DNA of 44,870 bases from Myxococcales bacterium (lineage in GTDB: Bacteria; Myxococcota_A; UBA9042): assembly GCA_023954815.1 (NCBI GenBank), contig JAGSHB010000026.1, positions 1 to 44,870 of the forward strand. The letters run 5' to 3'. Both the position numbers and the translations under genes were made by a program. Under the pieces are notes generated by a model that worked only from the letters and a program-made list of their open reading frames with translations, was not told the origin of the DNA and did no database searches. Shown one piece after another: positions 12,407-21,138 of this stretch (its first letter is position 1; every line of letters begins with the position of its first letter).

Positions 12407-13417
12407 ATGGCACGGCGTAAACGGCGCAAGACGCGGGTAGTGATCACGGGCATCAGCGGTCGGCTAGGGCAACTGCTCACTCGGCGACTTCACCGCCTGG
12501 AAGATCATGAGATCATTGGTATCGATCGGCGTTTTTTTCGGCGTCGTCCCAAGGATGTTGAGCATCTGCGCATCGATATTCGTCGCAAGGCGTGTGAGGA
12601 CCTCTTCCGCACCAAGAAGATCGACGTCATCTATCACCTCGGACTCATGCATGACCCGCGGCGCGGCAGTCAGGAGCACCATACGTGGAACATTCTGGGT
12701 ACGCAGCGGGTCTTTGATTACGCCCGGCGGCATGGCGTGCCGAAGGTGGTTTTGCTCTCCAGTACCGATGTTTACGGGCCGCAGGACGACAATCCAGCTT
12801 TTATTAGCGAGGACGCGCCGCTGCTCGGTGCACAACGGTTTTCTCAAATTCGTGACTTGATTAGCGTCGACATGATGGCGCAGAGCTACTTTTGGAAGGC
12901 GCCCGAAATCGAGACTGTGGTGTTGCGGCCCGTCCATATTTTGGGCGGCGTCGACAATGCCATGAGCAACTACCTGAGGTTGCAGCGTCCTCCGGTGATC
13001 TTCGGCTTTGACCCCATGATGCAGGTCATCCACGAGGAAGACATGGTCTCCGCCATCCACGCAGCGGCGACTCCGGGATTGCGCGGTATCTACAACGTCA
13101 CCGGGCCGGATGCGCTACCGCTTCGGCGGCTCGTCGGTCTCGCAGGGAAGAAGCCCCTAGAGATGCCCCACGTATTGGCGCCGACCATTGCCCGGCAGGC
13201 CTGGATGATGCGATTGCTCGATGCGCCCGCTGCCGAGTTGGAGTACCTACGATTCGCGGTGACGGTCGATGGTTCGCGCGCCAAGCAATTGCTGCGGCTG
13301 AATCCACAGTATTCGGCTGCTGACTCCGCGCGAGCGGCGCTTAGGCTTGGGGCTTGGGACGCGCCATCAGATGCGGCGAATCAGGCTGAAGATTCGAAGG
13401 GCGCCACGGCTGCCTGA
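12407..13417 (+). CDS. Atypical NAD-dependent epimerase/dehydratase (extended SDR)
   Basis: A 336-residue Rossmann protein. After a basic N-terminus (MARRKRRK) the dinucleotide motif GISGRLG is seen, then an acidic residue after the second strand (IGIDRRF), the conserved SSTDVYGP strand and LRPVHILG. The usual catalytic Tyr-x3-Lys is not present where expected after SSTDVYGP; the aligned segment reads RFSQIRD, with Phe and Arg in those positions. That makes redox catalysis of the usual type doubtful. The C-terminal region (IYNVTGPDALPL, then a helical tail) is typical of the family. A strong GGGGAGGGG site precedes the ATG. It sits behind the acyltransferase and is probably co-transcribed with it. 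Confidence 0.85.
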   Translation: MARRKRRKTRVVITGISGRLGQLLTRRLHRLEDHEIIGIDRRFFRRRPKDVEHLRIDIRRKACEDLFRTKKIDVIYHLGLMHDPRRGSQEHHTWNILGTQRVFDYARRHGVPKVVLLSSTDVYGPQDDNPAFISEDAPLLGAQRFSQIRDLISVDMMAQSYFWKAPEIETVVLRPVHILGGVDNAMSNYLRLQRPPVIFGFDPMMQVIHEEDMVSAIHAAATPGLRGIYNVTGPDALPLRRLVGLAGKKPLEMPHVLAPTIARQAWMMRLLDAPAAELEYLRFAVTVDGSRAKQLLRLNPQYSAADSARAALRLGAWDAPSDAANQAEDSKGATAA

Positions 13418-13446
13418 GCGAACCTCGCCTCCTTGACGGGGACGGG

Positions 13447-13812
13447 CTATCGCTGACGGCGTGATCCGAGTCGCCAGCCGGCAAGTAGCCCTGCCCCGAG
13501 TGCTGCCAGCGCGCCAGCGGTGATGTACCACGTTGGAAATTCAAACGGTTTCTTGAGCTCTGCGATGTCCTTTTGGCGTTGCGTCAGCACGGTGATGCCA
13601 CGCGGGGCATCTACCGCAGTTGCGGCTGAGGCCGTTGCCGTGGGTGCCTCATCCGCCGGCGCTGCAGTCGGAGACGTGGAAGCCCCAGCGCTTCGCGCGG
13701 CGGTGGGAGCTTGCGCATCAGCCAACTGAGCCCAGCCGAGGGAAAGCACCATCGGGAGCGCGCACACCACCGCGGCATGAGTCAGTCTTGGTCGAAGGGG
13801 GCTGCTAGTCAT
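13447..13812 (-). CDS. Small secreted, C-terminally anchored protein of unknown function
   Basis: A 121-residue protein whose ATG at 13812 overlaps the stop of the preceding gene as ATGA. A signal peptide (about 1-33, ending near ADAQA) is followed by an Ala/Pro/Thr-rich linker. A conserved-looking short segment (VLTQRQKDIAELKKPFEF) comes next, then one transmembrane helix (about 96-115) and a basic tail RRQR. The layout suggests a protein held in the inner membrane by its C-terminus with the rest in the periplasm. I do not recognise a family. It is the last gene of the minus-strand envelope cluster. Confidence 0.75.
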   Translation of the reverse strand: MTSSPLRPRLTHAAVVCALPMVLSLGWAQLADAQAPTAARSAGASTSPTAAPADEAPTATASAATAVDAPRGITVLTQRQKDIAELKKPFEFPTWYITAGALAALGAGLLAGWRLGSRRQR

Positions 13813-15011
13813 CTCAGAACACTCCAGCCGCGGGACGTTCGGCCTAGCCTGCGAGGGCGAAACGTGGCGGCACCTGGGATGCGCGGCGCCGAAAACGTGC
13901 ATTGCAGCTTGCGCGAGCGGCGACGGCAAGACCAGAGCCCCTCCGCATGGGTCCGCGGAATCGGCACTGGATGCCGGCGCCACCCGCTTGCAGTGCGCGT
14001 CCACAACGCTATTCCTGCGTCTCTGCGAGAAGTGGCGGCCACCTGCTGCAGCCAAAGTTCAGAGCCCGCTTGGCGCCCTGTTTGCCAGATCCCACCAATG
14101 GCTGACGGCCACCCTGCGCCAACAGTCGGGAGACGGCGCTCATCGACCCGACGATGCTTTGCACCGGTCCATTCGGCGCTCATCGGTCGGATTGGGCCGC
14201 TGTATAGGACGGTCAGGTCACGCCCTCCTCGCGTCACCGCTAGTAGCGTGCGTCGGACTGTTTGCGGCTTTGTGCGCTTGTGGCTGGCGCCCAGCATGGG
14301 CAATCCACCAACTTTGGGTGCGACGCGCCGTCCGTTATCGAGCTGCAACAACCAGCCGCCGCCGAGGAGGGGTATCTTCGCCTGTTGTTTACCTTTCAGC
14401 GGAAAATAGCGTAGCGGGTAGTGTCTGCTTTGGTTAGGTAGCCTCACCAGGATGCCCAGGCTATGCAGCACTTGGCCCTGCGAGTCGAGGGTGACAGCCA
14501 CACGGGCCCACCGCCTGCGCTCCAAACCTGTCGTGCAGGAGAGATCGACTCCAACGACAACATCGCCCTTGGGACCCTGCCACTGGAGGCTCACCGTCAG
14601 TTGCTGCGCAGCCGCCACTCTACATCTGAGGGCCGATACCTTGGCGCGTCCCGCCCGCTGTCCTTCGCTGGATTGGGTCGTTTCAAGATGGACAATCCGC
14701 AAAGGGGCGCTGCTCAACGCGTTTTCACTGCGATGCAGGTCCGCCTTTAGGGTTGCCGTCCAGTGACGGAGCCACGATGGGGGCTGCGGAGGCGGGAGGG
14801 AGGGCGGGCCACGACGAAGCAACGGCTGCTGTGCCGCCCTCTTGAGCAGGTCGTTACCCGCGCCGGCAAGGTAGTCCGTGATGGCGAGACCTATCGAATC
14901 GACAGCAGGTGCTTTCGCGGAGACCGTCACCCGAACGGGCGCGGCCAACGCTCGCGTAGCACTGAGAGCCGCGACAAGGCAGCAGGCGGCGCTGAGCCAG
15001 CCTTTGCTCAC
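13809..15011 (-). CDS. Secreted protein of unknown function
   Basis: A 400-residue protein. The GTG at 15011 is chosen because it overlaps the stop of the upstream deiminase gene as GTGA and places a clean signal peptide at the very start (MSKGWLSAACCLVAALSA, cleavage near ALAA). The longer frame would run 60 bases into the deiminase gene. The mature part is rich in Arg and Trp and looks like beta strands, with only five Cys. No catalytic motif or known domain is recognised. Coupling on both sides (GTGA before, ATGA after) suggests it is made together with the deiminase and the small anchored protein, perhaps acting in the same compartment. Confidence 0.75.
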   Translation of the reverse strand: MSKGWLSAACCLVAALSATRALAAPVRVTVSAKAPAVDSIGLAITDYLAGAGNDLLKRAAQQPLLRRGPPSLPPPQPPSWLRHWTATLKADLHRSENALSSAPLRIVHLETTQSSEGQRAGRAKVSALRCRVAAAQQLTVSLQWQGPKGDVVVGVDLSCTTGLERRRWARVAVTLDSQGQVLHSLGILVRLPNQSRHYPLRYFPLKGKQQAKIPLLGGGWLLQLDNGRRVAPKVGGLPMLGASHKRTKPQTVRRTLLAVTRGGRDLTVLYSGPIRPMSAEWTGAKHRRVDERRLPTVGAGWPSAIGGIWQTGRQAGSELWLQQVAATSRRDAGIALWTRTASGWRRHPVPIPRTHAEGLWSCRRRSRKLQCTFSAPRIPGAATFRPRRLGRTSRGWSVLR

Positions 15012-17404
15012 ACCACGCGCCGCCGGCGCACGGCGACTAGGGCCAGGGCCGCCAACAAGAGCGCAAGCCATCCGCTGCCGCGGGACGTCGGTGCAGCTGT
15101 GCAGCCGCTAGAGTCGCCACCACCACCCGTCTTTGTCGTGCCGCCACCGTCAGTGCCTTCGCCGTCGAGCTTTACACCCGTACCTCCGCCAATGTCGGAA
15201 CCGGTGGACCCAGCATCGGCTTCCGTGGAACCCGCGTCCTTTTCTGTCTTCGGCGGGCAGGTCAGCTGCTTTGTCTCACTGCAGACGCCGGCATTGCACT
15301 GCGATGTGTCGCCGCAGTAGTTCCATTTGCGTTTGAGACAGCCGCCTTCGTCGACGCAGGTCCAGCTGTGCTTGCCCTGTACGCCACAGCCCGTCTCACC
15401 GGCTTTGTCGCATTCTGGCGCGCACTTGCCGCACAAGGAGCTGTCGAGGCAGTCGTATGCCTTGCTGTCCGAGCTCCACCCGCAGCAATTTCCGCAGGTC
15501 AATTGCTTTGCCCCGCCGCCGCTTGGGCTGCAGAACTTGAGCGCCTTGCCCTGGCAGTGGCCTTCGTAGCTCAGCGACCCACACGAGGACTTGTTGCCAG
15601 CGCTTGGCTGCTGTCCGGCGCATGTCTGGGCTGAGTCGATAACGCAGCTGCCAGCCACAATATCCGCCAACGTCGCACCACTTGGGGCGCAGTCAGCATC
15701 ATCGGTGCAGTTCTTGTTGGCTCCCTTGCACTTGCCCTTGCAGACATTGCAATCACAGATCCAGGCCGGCCCGAAGCAGTCGGTATCTGCCGAGCACGCT
15801 CCTGTCATGCCACCTTCGGAGCAACCGCACGTGCCGCCGAGGCAGTTGCCATCGTCGATAGCCTTGACGAACTTGCCGGTCGGAATCGTACGCGTGATGC
15901 AGTGAATCGCTCCGGACCACAAGGCGATGGTGTCAGCGCGCAGGCCGACGTGCTTCATGTCTGGTAACGCCGTTTCCCACTGCTTTTGCACCTGCGCGAT
16001 GATGGCCACCTTCAGCGGATCGCTTACACAGGAGAGTCCGCTTGCGCATTTGACGATCTCGTCGCATCCCGTGAGAACTGGGCCCTTTGTGCACTTACCA
16101 GCGCCGCAGTGCTCACCGCTGGCGCAGTCAGAGTCCTGCTTACACACTGATCCTGCAGGGTTTTGGCAGGATTTCGGCGTGTAGCTGGGGTAGACGTTCA
16201 CGCCATTGGTGAAGGTCGAGTTGATGAACGTTCGCGGCAAGTTGCCGTACTCATCCTTGAACCGCGTCATCATGCTGAGGCGATGCACCTTGTACTTCTT
16301 GCCATTCGCCGCAGTGGTCGACTCGAACAGCGCGGTGTTTTCTTCCATCCGCTTCTGATTGAGCTTGAAGGTCTTCTGGTAGTCAGCTGCCACGGCGCCA
16401 GGCATCGGCAGCGTCTCGCTTTTGCCGTCACCGTCGTAGTCGAGGGTGATGTCGTTTTCATACTTACCCATGATGACTTCGTTTTCGCTCGACCACTTGA
16501 AGAACATGTCGATGTGACCGGTGCCGTCGTCGCTGATGTCCTGAACGATGAGCGTCTTTTCGCAGGCCATGTAATTCTTGAGCATATTGCGCATCTTCAG
16601 CGCCGAAAAACCGGTGTTCTTCAACGCACGGAAGCTGGTCATGCAGGTGCCCTTGCCATCGGTTTGCACGTTGCCGCCCTCGAATCCGAAGGGCATGCGA
16701 TAGACGGTGGCATCTTTGTAGAACTCGTGTCCGATACGCGTCGGGAGGGCGTCGTCGTACTGCCGATTCGGGTAGTAGACAAAGTCCGTGAACGCGACGT
16801 TGCCCGTCTTCTTCTCGATCATCGGGAAGGGGCCATAGTCGATGTGCCAAATCGTCTGCACTGGCAGCGTCACGATCGTAATGAAGGCCTTCTCACTGTC
16901 CTTGATGCCGTACTGCGTCACTGCCTTCATGAAGTCGTTGCCGACGTTGGCGTTGTTGACAATGACGTAGGCGCGAACCTTAGGGGTCGAGTGGCGGATA
17001 AAGTTGATGGTCTGCTCGGCGAACATCCGACGCACAGCCTTGGAGTTGACCATGCCGTTTGAGTAGCTCGTCCAGACGCCCTGCATCTCCTCCCACTCAC
17101 CGAACGGGCGAAAACGACCGGGTGTCAGGCCCTGGGTCTGGGCGAACCACTCCTTGTGCTGGGCGCGGTAGTCGTCAGCTGCGTCGCTCTTCGCCGGATT
17201 GAGGCGCTCAACCGCTGTCTCAAAAGCCGGTAGAATCACGTTGCTAGCCAACTCTGGTGAACCCGCTTCGATGAACACCCGCTGCGGACTCACAGCTTGC
17301 GGCGCCGCTTTGTACGACGTTTGCACAGGTTTTGTGCACGAAAACGCGAGCAACGCGGTGGCGCCACAGATGAAGAGGGAGCGGCGAGCGGAGACAGGGC
17401 TCAT
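15008..17404 (-). CDS. Surface-anchored peptidylarginine/agmatine deiminase-like protein with MYXO-CTERM tail
   Basis: A 798-residue protein. A lipoprotein-like signal ends at Cys23 (LLAFSC). The catalytic domain (about 95-515) matches the PAD_porph/agmatine deiminase superfamily: GEWEEMQGVW, WHIDYGPFP (Asp189), FEGGNVQTDGKGT (Glu242), DGTGHIDMF (His297, Asp299), FINSTFTNG (Asn395) and SGAIHCITRTIP (nucleophile Cys502). All expected catalytic residues are present. A Cys-rich piece (413-459) interrupts the domain just before the nucleophile strand. A Cys-rich region (about 521-716) and an Asp/Gly/Thr linker follow. The C-terminus is a MYXO-CTERM signal: Gly-Cys768, a hydrophobic helix and RRRR. 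The enzyme probably converts a guanidino group (protein arginine, peptide or agmatine) to a ureido group outside the cell. GGAGG precedes the ATG. The substrate is unknown. Confidence 0.88.
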   Translation of the reverse strand: MSPVSARRSLFICGATALLAFSCTKPVQTSYKAAPQAVSPQRVFIEAGSPELASNVILPAFETAVERLNPAKSDAADDYRAQHKEWFAQTQGLTPGRFRPFGEWEEMQGVWTSYSNGMVNSKAVRRMFAEQTINFIRHSTPKVRAYVIVNNANVGNDFMKAVTQYGIKDSEKAFITIVTLPVQTIWHIDYGPFPMIEKKTGNVAFTDFVYYPNRQYDDALPTRIGHEFYKDATVYRMPFGFEGGNVQTDGKGTCMTSFRALKNTGFSALKMRNMLKNYMACEKTLIVQDISDDGTGHIDMFFKWSSENEVIMGKYENDITLDYDGDGKSETLPMPGAVAADYQKTFKLNQKRMEENTALFESTTAANGKKYKVHRLSMMTRFKDEYGNLPRTFINSTFTNGVNVYPSYTPKSCQNPAGSVCKQDSDCASGEHCGAGKCTKGPVLTGCDEIVKCASGLSCVSDPLKVAIIAQVQKQWETALPDMKHVGLRADTIALWSGAIHCITRTIPTGKFVKAIDDGNCLGGTCGCSEGGMTGACSADTDCFGPAWICDCNVCKGKCKGANKNCTDDADCAPSGATLADIVAGSCVIDSAQTCAGQQPSAGNKSSCGSLSYEGHCQGKALKFCSPSGGGAKQLTCGNCCGWSSDSKAYDCLDSSLCGKCAPECDKAGETGCGVQGKHSWTCVDEGGCLKRKWNYCGDTSQCNAGVCSETKQLTCPPKTEKDAGSTEADAGSTGSDIGGGTGVKLDGEGTDGGGTTKTGGGGDSSGCTAAPTSRGSGWLALLLAALALVAVRRRRVV

Positions 17405-17424
17405 GGAGCCTCCAGTTTACGGGC

Positions 17425-17455
17425 GTAGCAGCCACGAGTTGGGCTATACTGCTAC
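17425..17455. promoter_or_regulatory. Inverted repeat upstream of the deiminase gene
   Basis: GTAGCAG at 17425-17431 and CTGCTAC at 17449-17455 form a 7-bp inverted repeat, 20 bases upstream of the deiminase start. It could be an operator or a leader hairpin. The rest of the 141-base gap shows no terminator with a T-run. Confidence 0.35.
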
Positions 17456-17545
17456 ACGACCCCGCAGTGATGGGCCAGTACCAATTTCATGCATCTGTGC
17501 ACGTCCCGTTCGAGCGGGGCCGGGCTTGTCACCTCGCCGGCGCAG

Positions 17546-20500
17546 CTACTTGAGCGCGCCGCGCATGTACGTGTAGCCAGTCATATTCTCGATGACCTGG
17601 ATGGCAAGGGCAATCGATGTACCTGCAGGGATCTCTTTCGAGATCGACGACAGATCAATCGCTGGCAGCGGGAAGCTACCTAGTCCGCCACCGAGGCCGT
17701 CGACCAACTTCGGTAGCATCACCGTCTTGATCAGCGTCACAAATAGATCCTGCATGTCCTTGGCTTCTTCGTTGATCTTCGTGATTTCCAGCTCCAGAAA
17801 GTCGATACCCTTGATCGAAAACCCGAGCTCTGTTTCACCCGTCTTCGGGTTCTTCACCGCTTTGAGTTCCGCGGTCGCCTGCAGCGTGGTGAACAAGTAG
17901 ATGTCCACGGGCTTGCCCGCCAGATTCAGTTTCGCGTGAACCTGCATGTCACCGACCTGGAGCTTTAGCCCCTTCTTTGTGATGCATGTGTTCAAAATCG
18001 GCGGCAACAGGAAGTCGAGGTCGACGTTGAGCTTGCTGACGCCGTACTGGCTGAGGTCGACGCTGCCGAGCGCTGACTCGCCGATCGACATATTGAGCGC
18101 ACCGGCATGCCAGAGCGAGTAGAGCAACTCGTTGATGAAGTCGTCAGCCAGGCCAATTTCCAATGGGAACTTCAGGCCTGGATTGAACACATCCTTCCCG
18201 CCTGGCTCCAGGCATCCCGCCCGGCCGATGGCGCCCTTGGTCTTGTGCTTGACCTTCTTCTCAGAGGTCATGGACGCATCAAGTCCGACAATCACGCCGC
18301 CGTTCTGCGCCTTTGTCGGCTTGAAAGTCAGCTGGCCGACATTGGAAGCGAGCTTGATTTTCGTCGGTTTGCCGTCTCCGAAAAACGGTGGAATGTCGAT
18401 GTCCTGGTTGATGGCGAGCCCCTCAAATGCCTTCGTCAACTCGTTGCCCAGCGTCTGCTGCAAGACACCCTTGAGCACCTGCTCCAGCGTGGCTTCAAGC
18501 GCGGGGCCCAGCGCTCCAAGCAGCCAATTGGCGACTGCACCGACAAGGCCGTTGAGCGAGATCTTCATCGACGTGAAGTTCACGTCTACGTTCTTGGTGT
18601 CCGCTTTGATTTTGCCTGTCTTGGGGTCGAGCTTCATCAACAGGTCGAAGCTCAACTCGATGGTCTTGGCCGCGAATGTGGCTGACTGATTGAGCGGCGC
18701 TGCGGGCAGGGGTTTGATGCCCCACTTGGCCTCGATGGCGAGGTCGGCCGAGAAGTTGTGGATCTTGCCGACGAGGTTGAGCCCGCCGTCGATCACCGTG
18801 ATGGCGAACTCGGGGTAGCCATTGTTCTTGCCCTTGTCGCCCATCTTTACATTCTTGACGATCGCTTTGCCGTCGAAGAACAGCGCGCCAGTGTTGCTCT
18901 TGAGCGGTACCGCGGAGGAGGCCATGAGCTTGTTGAAGTCGAGCGTCCCGATGACCAACTCGGTAATCGTTGCGAAGTCTTTCGGGTTCTTGTGGTCGTG
19001 CTTGCCGGAGTCGATGACCTGCTGGCTCATCCACATCCCGATGCCGTCGTTGATGGATGCCAGCTTCGGTTTCTTCGTGTCGAAGGCGTACCACTTGGTC
19101 GAGTACAGGTAGGTCTGCACGCCTTCGCTGACGTTGTCCCACTCGTCGGTGGCGGTCCATTTGAGGGTGTTCATCCCCCAGACGGAGGTGCGGTCGATCT
19201 CGAAGCTGCCGTCCGAGCCCACCTTGATGGTCTTTCCGCCGAGCGTGAAGCTCTTCAGACCGCTCAGCTCGTCGAGCACCGTGCCTTTGACTTTGATTTG
19301 CTTCTTTCCGTTGAGGGACACGCCGCGTTCCGGCGACGAAATCAGCACCAACGGTCCTGTGGAGTCGACTTTGAGCTTCAGCTCCTTTGGTCCAAGTTTG
19401 GCGGAGACATCCTTGCCATACTCGTCTTCGGACAGGCTGGCCGTGAACGTGTAGTTGCCGTCGGCCTGCAGCGTGTAGCTCTTGGTGACACCGCTGGCCT
19501 GGTTTTCCTTGACGGTCGCCTTCGGGGTGTAGACCGCCGGGGGCTGGATGGGCATCCAGGTCAACTCATTGCCGAACTGGTCCTTGCCCAGCCCAACAAG
19601 GACGGCCACGTCACCAGCGGCCCAGACCTTCTTGTCTTTCTTGGTCGACAGTTGCCATTCCACTGGCGCGCCGCCCTTCACGATCAGCTTGGCCTTTTCT
19701 TCCTTGAGGTCGCCACCGGCCAGCGCGCAGCCGATCTCGTAGCTGCCAGCCTTGGTCGATGTCACGGTCTGTCCGTTGACCGTCACATCGCTTGGGGCAC
19801 TTACCGTGAGGCCCTTGGTGCCTTCGATGGCGTTGCCCGCGGCATCTGTCACGGTGCAGGTCACCTTCGAACTGCCACCGGCGACGAAGGTGTCGGGGTC
19901 GAGCGTTGCGACCGATTTTGCGGGCGATCCGACGATGACCTCCAGTGATGCGGGGGTGCTGACAGCATCTTTGGCGGTGTCCAATCGGCAGTCGAGCTTG
20001 GCCGTGCCAACCTTGCCGCCTTCGGCGTTGGAGCCGTCCATCGAGGCGATATCGTCGTCACTGGATGTGATCGACCATTTGTCACTCGTCACCGCATTTC
20101 CGAACGCATCTTCGCCCGAACATGTGATCGTGGATTTTGCGCCCGATGCGATTTTGGTCGGCTCGGCGGTCGCGGTGGTTTTCACCGCGGTGGCTGGCGT
20201 GATGGTCAACGGCGCCGGGCTGTCATCCTTCACTTTTCCGTCGTGGATCGTGCAGGCGACCATGTAGCTGCCGGCGCGCTCGGCAATGAGGGTCTTGCCA
20301 TCGATCTTGGTGCCCTCGGCTGGCGTGATCTCGAACACTGGTTCCGGAATGGCGACGTCGCCGGGCTGACCGACGCACGCAACCGTGATCGTCGTACCGG
20401 CCACCGCCTCGCTCGCGCTGAGGGATGTGTTGACCGACGTGAGGGTCTTGAGAACGCCACTCGGTAGCCCGTACGTCTTCTTCGATCCGGCTCCGTTGCC

Positions 20501-20578
20501 GCCTTCCGTGTCCCCACCGCATGCGGTGAAGAGCAGAGCGAACATTGAGAGTAGAGTGACAGTGGCAAAGCGCTTCAT
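17546..20578 (-). CDS. Lipoprotein with Ig-like repeats and a two-barrel BPI-like (TULIP) lipid-binding region
   Basis: A 1010-residue lipoprotein starting at the ATG at 20578, with GGAG six bases upstream and a lipobox LLFTAC giving lipid-anchored Cys20. Residues about 45-405 form four or more bacterial Ig-like repeats, several with paired Cys (VACVG...VACTI, ITCSG...LDCRL, VTCTV...IGCAL). A further Ig-like segment spans 408-490. From about 505 to the end the order of features follows animal BPI/LBP proteins. There is a long amphipathic helix region (ALGPALEATLEQVLKGVL), a proline-rich link, the strand-helix PLEIGLADDFINELLY, then LDFLLPPILN and VDIYLFTTLQATAEL. The last part is a helix ending VMLPKLVDGL, FPLPAID and a final strand. 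BPI-like barrels bind phospholipid or lipopolysaccharide in a hydrophobic groove. The fold call is by eye; the ligand is unknown. Confidence 0.72.
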   Translation of the reverse strand: MKRFATVTLLSMFALLFTACGGDTEGGNGAGSKKTYGLPSGVLKTLTSVNTSLSASEAVAGTTITVACVGQPGDVAIPEPVFEITPAEGTKIDGKTLIAERAGSYMVACTIHDGKVKDDSPAPLTITPATAVKTTATAEPTKIASGAKSTITCSGEDAFGNAVTSDKWSITSSDDDIASMDGSNAEGGKVGTAKLDCRLDTAKDAVSTPASLEVIVGSPAKSVATLDPDTFVAGGSSKVTCTVTDAAGNAIEGTKGLTVSAPSDVTVNGQTVTSTKAGSYEIGCALAGGDLKEEKAKLIVKGGAPVEWQLSTKKDKKVWAAGDVAVLVGLGKDQFGNELTWMPIQPPAVYTPKATVKENQASGVTKSYTLQADGNYTFTASLSEDEYGKDVSAKLGPKELKLKVDSTGPLVLISSPERGVSLNGKKQIKVKGTVLDELSGLKSFTLGGKTIKVGSDGSFEIDRTSVWGMNTLKWTATDEWDNVSEGVQTYLYSTKWYAFDTKKPKLASINDGIGMWMSQQVIDSGKHDHKNPKDFATITELVIGTLDFNKLMASSAVPLKSNTGALFFDGKAIVKNVKMGDKGKNNGYPEFAITVIDGGLNLVGKIHNFSADLAIEAKWGIKPLPAAPLNQSATFAAKTIELSFDLLMKLDPKTGKIKADTKNVDVNFTSMKISLNGLVGAVANWLLGALGPALEATLEQVLKGVLQQTLGNELTKAFEGLAINQDIDIPPFFGDGKPTKIKLASNVGQLTFKPTKAQNGGVIVGLDASMTSEKKVKHKTKGAIGRAGCLEPGGKDVFNPGLKFPLEIGLADDFINELLYSLWHAGALNMSIGESALGSVDLSQYGVSKLNVDLDFLLPPILNTCITKKGLKLQVGDMQVHAKLNLAGKPVDIYLFTTLQATAELKAVKNPKTGETELGFSIKGIDFLELEITKINEEAKDMQDLFVTLIKTVMLPKLVDGLGGGLGSFPLPAIDLSSISKEIPAGTSIALAIQVIENMTGYTYMRGALK

Positions 20579-20714
20579 GCAGAGCTCCGAGAGCAAATGT
20601 AGGGCCAAATTTCGGCCGGAGGCTAGCAGAACCCCAGGTGGTTCACCACAAACAGTGTCGTCGATGGGGGCTGTTGCCTCCAGAAGATCGGCGTTTGACG
20701 GGCTTGTCTGTCGG

Positions 20715-21137
20715 TCAGACGTCTGGGCCACCAGTGGATTTATCGTCGGCCACAGGCAGGGACGCGTCACGCCAACCGGGCGCAGTTCGCCGCCCCCATG
20801 CATCGACCTGCCCAGTCCAGCCGCCAGGAAACTCAATGATGTTCGTTAGTTTGTATGCCGCTATTAGGGCACATGCTTGTTTGCTCCGCGCCCCTGTTCG
20901 ACATGCCAGCACGAGCACGGTGGTGTGTGGCGTTCGGTCGCGTAGCGCCTTCAGCGTACTGATGAAGTTGTGTTGCAGCACCCGTTTGCCCGCTCGGTCT
21001 TCGTATAGCGGCACATGCAAGGCGCCGGGCGGATGACCGGCCGCGAACTCGCTCAGCGTGCGAATATCTACATACAGTGCTACGCCTTGCAGCATGTCGG
21101 CCCACAGTTTGGCGGGGTCATTGTAGTTCGTGCGCAC
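20715..21137 (-). CDS. Single-domain rhodanese-like protein
   Basis: A 140-residue rhodanese domain without a signal peptide, so probably cytoplasmic. The CH2A-like motif is YVDIRTLSEFAAGHPPGALH and the active loop is CRTGARS with Cys79 as the sulfur-carrying residue. EFPGGWTGQVDAWG closes the fold. The GTG at 21137 lies one base after the stop of the CPBP protease gene, so it is almost certainly in the same transcript. Sulfurtransferase or redox chemistry is the family role; the partner is not evident. A later in-frame ATG (codon 15) would cut into the first strand and is less likely. Confidence 0.88.
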   Translation of the reverse strand: MRTNYNDPAKLWADMLQGVALYVDIRTLSEFAAGHPPGALHVPLYEDRAGKRVLQHNFISTLKALRDRTPHTTVLVLACRTGARSKQACALIAAYKLTNIIEFPGGWTGQVDAWGRRTAPGWRDASLPVADDKSTGGPDV

Positions 21138-21138
21138 G

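Noticed and set aside
16163-17062. A 299-codon plus-strand open frame opposite the deiminase
   Set aside because: It overlaps the catalytic domain of a well-supported gene and shows no family motif of its own.
18758-19948. A 396-codon plus-strand open frame opposite the Ig/BPI-like gene
   Set aside because: It is antisense to a gene with a clear lipobox, Ig repeats and a good ribosome site. Long antisense frames are expected in GC-rich coding DNA and this one shows no domain.
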